DNA from: JAWKTM01 sp041399085
GTDB lineage: Bacteria; Planctomycetota; Planctomycetia; Pirellulales; Pirellulaceae
Reading direction: 5' to 3'
Length of the DNA stretch: 29,459 nucleotides
Assembly: GCA_041399085.1 (NCBI GenBank)
Contig: JAWKTM010000080.1
Coordinates: 1-29,459, forward strand
Shown: positions 25,327 to 29,459 of the stretch, piece by piece
Numbering within the stretch: position 1 is the stretch's first letter
Layout: each line of letters begins with the position of its first letter
Position numbers and translations under genes: made by a program
Notes under the pieces: model-generated
The model's input: the letters and a program-made list of their open reading frames with translations, nothing else
Told to the model about the DNA's origin: nothing
Databases searched by the model: none

Positions 25327-26298
25327 CTAGGGGAGTTGAAAAACTTCACTCCCAGCCCTTGTGGCCATGGCCTCGAGCGGTGTGAGCGTTGCTGGAGAGG
25401 TCGCTTGGGGGCCGGCGGCGTTATAGGAGATGAAGCGCACGCTGCCATCGACCAGAGCCCAATTACCTCCGCCGGGATGCAAGCTCCAAAAGTGGTAGCG
25501 ATGCAAATCCATCGGATCTACGACGGTGCCCTTGCGGAAGAAATCCGGCGCAGCGGATGGATTCAGCGCTCGCTCCAAGACGCCTAAGACTACATCGGTG
25601 GCTCCGAAGTGCGGCGCTTCGCCAGCTCCGGCCCACTGCCATCCGTAGAGCAAGTTGTTAGACGGAGGCCGCTCACCGATCATAAGCGTGTTACTGGTGC
25701 CATCGATCACACTCGCCATTCGGACCTGGGAATTCACATACAGCACTCCGTCCTGTCCCTGCGCCTCGACGAATTGGTTTCGCCCAGTGACGCCCAGATA
25801 GGATGTCAACGCAGCTCGATGAGTTCCGTCCGTATAGAACAGATCACCTCGTACGTCCGACGGACAAACAAACGTTTGACAAGCCATGCCATTTAACCAG
25901 CTACCGTCGGGCAGTTGCTGCCACCATGGCCAAGCGTCTAAGTTGGCTTGGTCATACACATTATTCATTTCGATGAACGGCGCGATCCGCATCGACCAAC
26001 TCCAATACGGACCTTCCACCGGGTATGAAGGTGCGCGAATCCCATTCGGAGGTGGATCGGCATGGTAGGTTGGCGACGATGCTGGGTCGATTTGATGGGC
26101 CGATGGGAATCGCTTGTAGGTATCGTGGAAGTTGTGCAATCCCAAAGCTTGCTGCTTTAAATTATTCACGCAATGCGTTCGCCGCGCGGCTTCGCGAGCC
26201 GCTTGGACCGCGGGCAAGAGCATTGCCACCAATACTCCGATGATCGCAATCACGACCAATAATTCGACTAGTGTGAAACCCTTCTGCTGCAAGCGCAT
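25327..26298 (-). CDS. DUF1559 prepilin-like protein
   Basis: 323 residues from the ATG at 26298, preceded by GAGGG eight bases upstream; earlier in-frame sequence is not conserved-looking. The prepilin signal is KGFTLVELLVVIAIIGVLVA followed by MLLPAVQAAREAARRTHC, the exact pattern of the large planctomycete DUF1559 family. Near the C-terminus is HPGGGNWALVDGSVRFIS, the H-x9-DG motif of this family. Members exist in dozens of copies per planctomycete genome and are presumed cell-surface proteins processed by prepilin peptidase; the function is not known. The middle section (NTLMIGERPPSNN) is typical. It is the strongest single marker that this DNA is planctomycete. Confidence 0.96.
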   Translation of the reverse strand: MRLQQKGFTLVELLVVIAIIGVLVAMLLPAVQAAREAARRTHCVNNLKQQALGLHNFHDTYKRFPSAHQIDPASSPTYHADPPPNGIRAPSYPVEGPYWSWSMRIAPFIEMNNVYDQANLDAWPWWQQLPDGSWLNGMACQTFVCPSDVRGDLFYTDGTHRAALTSYLGVTGRNQFVEAQGQDGVLYVNSQVRMASVIDGTSNTLMIGERPPSNNLLYGWQWAGAGEAPHFGATDVVLGVLERALNPSAAPDFFRKGTVVDPMDLHRYHFWSLHPGGGNWALVDGSVRFISYNAAGPQATSPATLTPLEAMATRAGSEVFQLP

Positions 26299-26482
26299 GA
26301 TAGAACCCTCGCACGGAAAAATCGGAATGGCGCGGATTCTTCTCGGTTCCTCGCGTTCGCCGATTACGGCCGATGCTCTCATTGAACAAGACAGCGCGTC
26401 GCTTTACAACCGGTGAAACTGCATTTCAGCGGAGAAAATGAAAAGGTGTGCCCGTCGCAAGTCGCAAGACGAACGCGGCGCT

Positions 26483-27265
26483 TTACAGCCACTTTGGATC
26501 ACGTTTTTCCAGAAATGCGGCCAATCCCTCGGACGCGGCTTCGGTCGTCCGCGCCGTAGCGCTGGCCGCGGCGCCCGCCGACAACAGCGTTCCCAAATGC
26601 TCGCCAATCGTTTCGTTCAGCATGCGTTTGGTCAACTGAAGCGACTCGGGGGCACATTGGGCGATCTCTTCGCACAACGCATGCGCGCGAGCCCATAGCA
26701 AATCGCACTTGGCGAGTTCCCCATAGAGGCCGAATCGTTCCGCGGCTGTAGAGTCGATGAAATTACCGGTCAAAAGCAATTGAGCCGCTCGGCTACCGCC
26801 GAGTCGAAAGTAGAGCAGCGGCGCAACAATACCTGCTACAAGTCCTCGCTTCGGCTCGGGCAAACCGAACTTGGCCTGCTCGCAACCAATTGCCAAGTCG
26901 CAGGCCAACACCAAGCCCGCTCCACCCGCGGCAACCGGCCCATTGACCGCGGCGATAATCGGCTTCGGAAAACGAAGCATTTTCTCCAGTAGTTCCTTGT
27001 AGGTAACCGCATCATGACGCCAAGTGGGAAAAGGATTCTCCTCGCGGGCGGTTTCTCGCATCTCATCTAAATCCATACCGGCACAAAATGCCGATCCGGC
27101 GCCGGTCAAAATTATGGCGCGAACCCTGCGTTCCTGGTGCAGATCATCGAACGCTTGACTGAGTTGCATCATCAGCATTCGCGAGAGCGCATTGCGTTTG
27201 TCTGGCCGATTCAGAATGATCGTGCCGCTGGGTGGTTGCACGCGTATCTTCAGAATTCCATCCAT
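26483..27265 (-). CDS. Enoyl-CoA hydratase/isomerase family (crotonase), AtuE/LiuC-like
   Basis: 260 residues. Crotonase fold with the two oxyanion-hole segments SAFCAGMDL (58-66) and NGPVAAGGAGLVLACD (108-123). The second catalytic glutamate is kept (E137 in FGLPEPKRG). The first, in the GGG-x-E-L position of mitochondrial enoyl-CoA hydratase, is replaced by glycine (G117). From family knowledge, that replacement is seen in methylglutaconyl- and isohexenylglutaconyl-CoA hydratases (LiuC/AtuE-like), among others, so a branched-chain or terpenoid acyl-CoA substrate is plausible. The AtuA-like gene 16 bases upstream supports that reading. No membrane segment; cytoplasmic. Confidence 0.9.
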   Translation of the reverse strand: MDGILKIRVQPPSGTIILNRPDKRNALSRMLMMQLSQAFDDLHQERRVRAIILTGAGSAFCAGMDLDEMRETAREENPFPTWRHDAVTYKELLEKMLRFPKPIIAAVNGPVAAGGAGLVLACDLAIGCEQAKFGLPEPKRGLVAGIVAPLLYFRLGGSRAAQLLLTGNFIDSTAAERFGLYGELAKCDLLWARAHALCEEIAQCAPESLQLTKRMLNETIGEHLGTLLSAGAAASATARTTEAASEGLAAFLEKRDPKWL

Positions 27266-27281
27266 CTGATGTTTCCACAGC

Positions 27282-27632
27282 TCAGTCGGATATCGAGGAG
27301 GTCTTATCGGCGGGCAGTTGTAATTCGAGGATCGCCGTTCCTAACAATTTACCTTGCGTATCCATTCGCAACGAACGACTCGCACCGCCTTGCAGCACAT
27401 TGTACAAGACAAAATTCATGGCCCCGATGCCAGCCAATTCGAATCGTTCGACCCGAGTAGGGCCTAGCGAGGCGAAAAACATTGCCACTTGTTCGCAAGT
27501 CAACTCGGTACGCAGAAACTCGAATCCCACCTTGTTAAACGCCACGACACCGATATTCGCATGATTGCCCTTATCGCCACTGCGAGCTGTGGCGATATCA
27601 CCTAAACGGATTCGTGAATCGCTGTCGGTCAT
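27282..27632 (-). CDS. AtuA-like small domain protein
   Basis: 116 residues starting MTDSDSRIRLGDIATARSGD. RLGDIATARSGDKGNHANIG is the hallmark of the ferredoxin-fold C-terminal domain of AtuA, the acyclic terpene utilisation protein. In many bacteria this domain is a separate small gene beside a DUF1446/AtuA protein and acyl-CoA carboxylase and hydratase genes. Here only the small domain and the crotonase are seen; the DUF1446 partner is not in this window. Its biochemical function is not established. It lies 42 bases after the ccsA-like stop and 16 bases before the hydratase start. Confidence 0.88.
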   Translation of the reverse strand: MTDSDSRIRLGDIATARSGDKGNHANIGVVAFNKVGFEFLRTELTCEQVAMFFASLGPTRVERFELAGIGAMNFVLYNVLQGGASRSLRMDTQGKLLGTAILELQLPADKTSSISD

Positions 27633-27674
27633 TGGGAACGTCGAAAATCGGAGATCGTGCCAGAGCGGTGTATT

Positions 27675-29459
27675 CTACCCCGCAGCTTCCACCGAATGAT
27701 TATCGCGAGAGTAGCTCCACCACAACCGCCGTGGTATGAGCACCCCAATCATAATTACGGCTAACTGGCTGAGAGCGAACATACCCAATCGGAATAGGAC
27801 GCCATCGGTGAACCCATAGCTGTGAAGCCCCACGCCAAGTTCGTTGACACCAAACCAGGACCAAGCCGTGACGATATTGCCAGCGACGGCCAGCAACGCA
27901 AAACCCCGTTCCTTGACCATGCCGTCCCAGCGGGCATGCAAGATGAGAGCATTCCAAATCACAATGATCAGGGCCCCATTTTCCTTGGGATCCCATCCCC
28001 AAAATCGTCCCCATGAATCATCGGCCCAGAGTCCGCCCAGCACGGTTCCCCAGAAGCTGAAAAACATGGCAAAACAAACCGTGCCGTAAATCATCCAATA
28101 AATCGTTCGACGGATCCCGGCCGACATGGGGGATGCCATTCCGCCGATCGCGAATACCAAGCCGAGAAAGCCAGCAACGAATGTGGCGACGTACCCCAAC
28201 GAGATGCAAACGACATGGGTCGACAGCCAAAACTGGGTGTCCAAGACGGCTTGCAGTACGGCCAGTGTATCACCATCGCCCGCTAGACCGTCCGCAATCT
28301 GGAGCGTCGAAAACCCGGCGACCGCAGCCAGAAGATTGCCAATTCCCAAACGGAAAATTCCTTCGATTACCAACCCGAACAGCACGGCTCCCCAACCAAT
28401 GAACACGGCCGAAGAGTACAAGTTCGTAACCGGCGGCCTGCCGGAAATATAAATTCGCGCCACGATCCCAATTGTGTGTACGACAAACAGCACCACCACC
28501 AGTGCAAACGCTGCCCAATTCAGTGGCCGTCCCCATTGGTAGCTGCCGATCGATACGAGCCACGAGCCCAGCACCAATACGAACACAAACAAGTACAGCC
28601 ACGAACTCCATAAGAAGGGTCGGAAGTTGTTGAAGTAAGATTCAAAACTTACCTTCTTGAATTGGCTGGATGTATCGTCAGGCAGGTCATCTCCAAGCTG
28701 TTTCAAGTACAGTTCGACCTGTCGATTAAATTCGGCTCCGTTCCCCTCGCGATACGCGGCAAAGATACTGGCCCAGGCTTGCGTGGCGGGATTCACGTCC
28801 TCTTTGAGGACTTCGCGCTGCAGATACGCTTTGTTCCAGGCCGGACCATAGGAACTCCATTGCCCATCACTTGTCAGCGCCGGGATAACTAGCGGCGGTT
28901 CCATGCGCATCAATTCTTGCTCCGCTTCGGGCGCGGCATCCATCATCTGCTTGATCTGAAACAATTTTTGAGTTGCAGCTTCCTTGTCGGCTTCATATTC
29001 TTCCTGTGTGGGGAATTCGGGGAATGGCAATGGCCGGAATGCTGCCGAAATAAGCGTAAAGGTACGAATCCGGCGATCCAACACGAGCAGTTGACGTTGG
29101 TAGTCATCCAGTTGCTCGGTGGGTAGCTTGCGCGCTTCGGAAACCTGTTCCTCAAAGCGAGCGATATTCGGCAGCAACTCCTCGACGCTGTATAAATGGC
29201 TCTTGCGACGTTCCAGCCCCAGTGTCGTTAACACATCGGGATGGTGGATGTAGAAGACTTGGTGCTCGCGAGCGGCGTCGCTGCCGCTGATTGTATCCAG
29301 AAGCCAACGTATCGCAGGCTGTCGGTCACCGGCTTGATCCTTAAACGTCTCCCGATTGTTTGTAATCATTCGCAGGCTGTTACGGGCCAACGTATCCAAC
29401 GGCTTCATGCGACCTTGGTACATGACGGGCAACTTGCCGGCTTCGTACAAATTCATGGC
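27675..29459 (-). CDS. ccsA: Cytochrome c assembly protein CcsA-like, 5' end outside window
   Basis: At least 594 codons; the frame stays open through the right edge. The methionine at 29456 (MNLYEAGKLPVMYQGR) is probably internal, because planctomycete proteins of this kind carry a ResB-like part before MPVMYQGRxKPLDTLARNSL. The first 270 visible residues are soluble, with a helical middle. Then come about eight membrane helices. The heme-handling WWD motif is WGRFWGWDPKENGALIIVIW; likely heme-ligand histidines are in WLSTHVVCISLGY and ILHARWDGM, and RPPVTNLYSSAVFIGWG is the conserved CcsA periplasmic/helix segment. It would take heme across the membrane and attach it to CXXCH in apocytochromes c (System II). 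Followed on the same strand by the AtuA-like and hydratase genes. Confidence 0.9.
   Translation of the reverse strand, partial: AMNLYEAGKLPVMYQGRMKPLDTLARNSLRMITNNRETFKDQAGDRQPAIRWLLDTISGSDAAREHQVFYIHHPDVLTTLGLERRKSHLYSVEELLPNIARFEEQVSEARKLPTEQLDDYQRQLLVLDRRIRTFTLISAAFRPLPFPEFPTQEEYEADKEAATQKLFQIKQMMDAAPEAEQELMRMEPPLVIPALTSDGQWSSYGPAWNKAYLQREVLKEDVNPATQAWASIFAAYREGNGAEFNRQVELYLKQLGDDLPDDTSSQFKKVSFESYFNNFRPFLWSSWLYLFVFVLVLGSWLVSIGSYQWGRPLNWAAFALVVVLFVVHTIGIVARIYISGRPPVTNLYSSAVFIGWGAVLFGLVIEGIFRLGIGNLLAAVAGFSTLQIADGLAGDGDTLAVLQAVLDTQFWLSTHVVCISLGYVATFVAGFLGLVFAIGGMASPMSAGIRRTIYWMIYGTVCFAMFFSFWGTVLGGLWADDSWGRFWGWDPKENGALIIVIWNALILHARWDGMVKERGFALLAVAGNIVTAWSWFGVNELGVGLHSYGFTDGVLFRLGMFALSQLAVIMIGVLIPRRLWWSYSRDNHSVEAAG

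Noticed and set aside
1..29459. tRNA, rRNA, IS element or prophage
   Set aside because: I saw no T-loop plus acceptor pairing, no rRNA core sequence, no transposase or integrase motif and no terminal inverted repeats with target duplications.

Overview
The window looks like chromosomal DNA of a planctomycete, probably a Pirellulales-type member of Planctomycetota. This rests on family content read from the sequence: a soluble-N-terminus Ser/Thr kinase beside an ECF sigma gene, a BBP7-type outer-membrane barrel, a DUF1559 prepilin-like protein with the HPGGG...DG motif, two formylglycine sulfatases, and a ResB/CcsA-type cytochrome c assembly protein. I see no rRNA, tRNA, CRISPR array, insertion sequence or phage gene.

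Layout. 1-1196 (-): 3'-truncated kinase. 1458-6052: an exported protein, an ECF sigma factor, a DUF3311 protein, a sodium:solute symporter and a soluble transhydrogenase. All five are recognisable, but their reading frames are broken by many small indels. 6466-10343 (+): BBP7 barrel, a Tat-signal protein with one frameshift, and a DUF2513 protein carrying an Asn-Gly-Thr-Gly repeat. 10533-14229 (+): dnaG and rpoD, the core of the macromolecular synthesis operon without rpsU, closed by a good terminator and two copies of a short hairpin repeat.

14535-19766 (-): two sulfatases flank a 2-hydroxyacid dehydrogenase, a zeta-toxin-like kinase and a 67-residue protein; the last three are tightly coupled. 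19935-23095 (-): a compact alpha/beta hydrolase, MFS transporter and nitrilase-family operon that looks like uptake and processing of a small organic acid or ester/amide (substrate unknown). 23168-24094 (-): multi-pass membrane protein of unknown role. 24756-26298: a small prepilin and a DUF1559 protein, convergent, with two hairpins between them. 26483-29459 (-): ccsA-like cytochrome c assembly gene (5' end outside), an AtuA-like small protein and a crotonase lacking the usual first catalytic glutamate, apparently one transcription unit.

The main oddity is the dense cluster of frameshifts between about 1.5 and 5.5 kb against mostly clean flanks; sequence error is the likelier cause, decay the alternative. 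The best candidate for an undescribed functional unit is the zeta-like kinase with its overlapping 67-residue partner (16156-16874).
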